64,000 nucleotides of DNA from Methylobacterium nodulans ORS 2060 (GTDB lineage: Bacteria > Pseudomonadota > Alphaproteobacteria > Rhizobiales > Beijerinckiaceae), in the NCBI RefSeq assembly GCF_000022085.1, contig NC_011894.1, positions 62,001 through 126,000 on the forward strand. Reading direction: 5' to 3'. The translations under genes were made by a program, and so were the position numbers. Below the pieces are notes generated by a model. That model made no database searches and was not told the origin of the DNA. It worked only from the letters and a program-made list of their open reading frames with translations. Positions 63,848 through 64,000 of the stretch are shown here, piece by piece. Numbering within the stretch: position 1 is the first letter of the stretch; each line of letters opens with the position of its first letter.

Positions 63848-64000
63848 GGCCGCCCTCCCGTCAGCGTGGCCCGGCACGGCCGGACGGTTCTCGACCCTTG
63901 ATGCGTCATGGCGACCTCGGCGTTTCCTCGAATCGGGCGGCTCGCCCCTTGCTTGTCCTCGAAATTAACGAACTGGTACGTTCACGTCAATCCCGTCCCG
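63848..64000. promoter_or_regulatory. Upstream region of the dehydrogenase-transporter operon
   Basis: A short interrupted palindrome GAAC-N6-GTTC at about 63971-63984 could be an operator. No -35/-10 pair was recognised. Confidence 0.3.

Overview
The window is G+C-rich, densely coded DNA that fits an alphaproteobacterium of the order Hyphomicrobiales, most likely Methylobacterium or a close relative. The evidence is the block ubiG (divergent) / lysC - ptsP - prfA - prmC - DUF4167, a MucR-family regulator, a phasin, DUF1989, DUF6894 and DUF3606 proteins, and short palindromic repeats of the kind scattered through such genomes. The genus is an inference from gene content; no 16S gene is present.

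Layout. 1-13 kb is transport: the 5' part of a TauC-like permease with its ATPase; a divergent operon of response regulator, histidine kinase and periplasmic binding protein; a DUF1989 protein; an iron-dependent alcohol dehydrogenase; and a branched-chain-amino-acid-type ABC operon (binding protein, two permeases, and one fused double ATPase). 13-26 kb is a looser region of small and regulatory genes: a MucR homologue, UPF0114, a hexapeptide acetyltransferase, a single-domain receiver, a DUF2267/DUF3182/hydrolase operon, a DUF5939 nucleotide cyclase, an SGNH hydrolase and a phasin. It carries two families of dispersed repeats, one of which ends a broken YbhB-like gene.

26.2-43.0 kb is a genomic island. 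It has visibly lower G+C and is bounded by two identical tRNA-Thr(GGT) genes in direct orientation. It holds integrase and serine-recombinase fragments, several broken genes, many small unknown ORFs and stress-type small proteins (CsbD, DUF4142, a glycine-zipper protein). It also holds two 647-residue membrane nucleotide cyclase-TPR paralogues, one of which has lost a metal-binding aspartate, and an intact-looking protein with a parvovirus-type phospholipase A2 motif. The last two are the most novel content of the window.

43-64 kb returns to ordinary chromosome: a spermidine/putrescine-type ABC operon, an SDR and hydratase pair, a TAXI-family solute receptor without TRAP membrane subunits, ubiG, then the conserved lysC-ptsP-prfA-prmC-DUF4167 block. 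A SolA-like oxidase, a TetR regulator, a large inverted repeat, and an MHS transporter with a shikimate/quinate dehydrogenase-like enzyme follow. Many long antisense ORFs are shadows of real genes in G+C-rich DNA and were left out.
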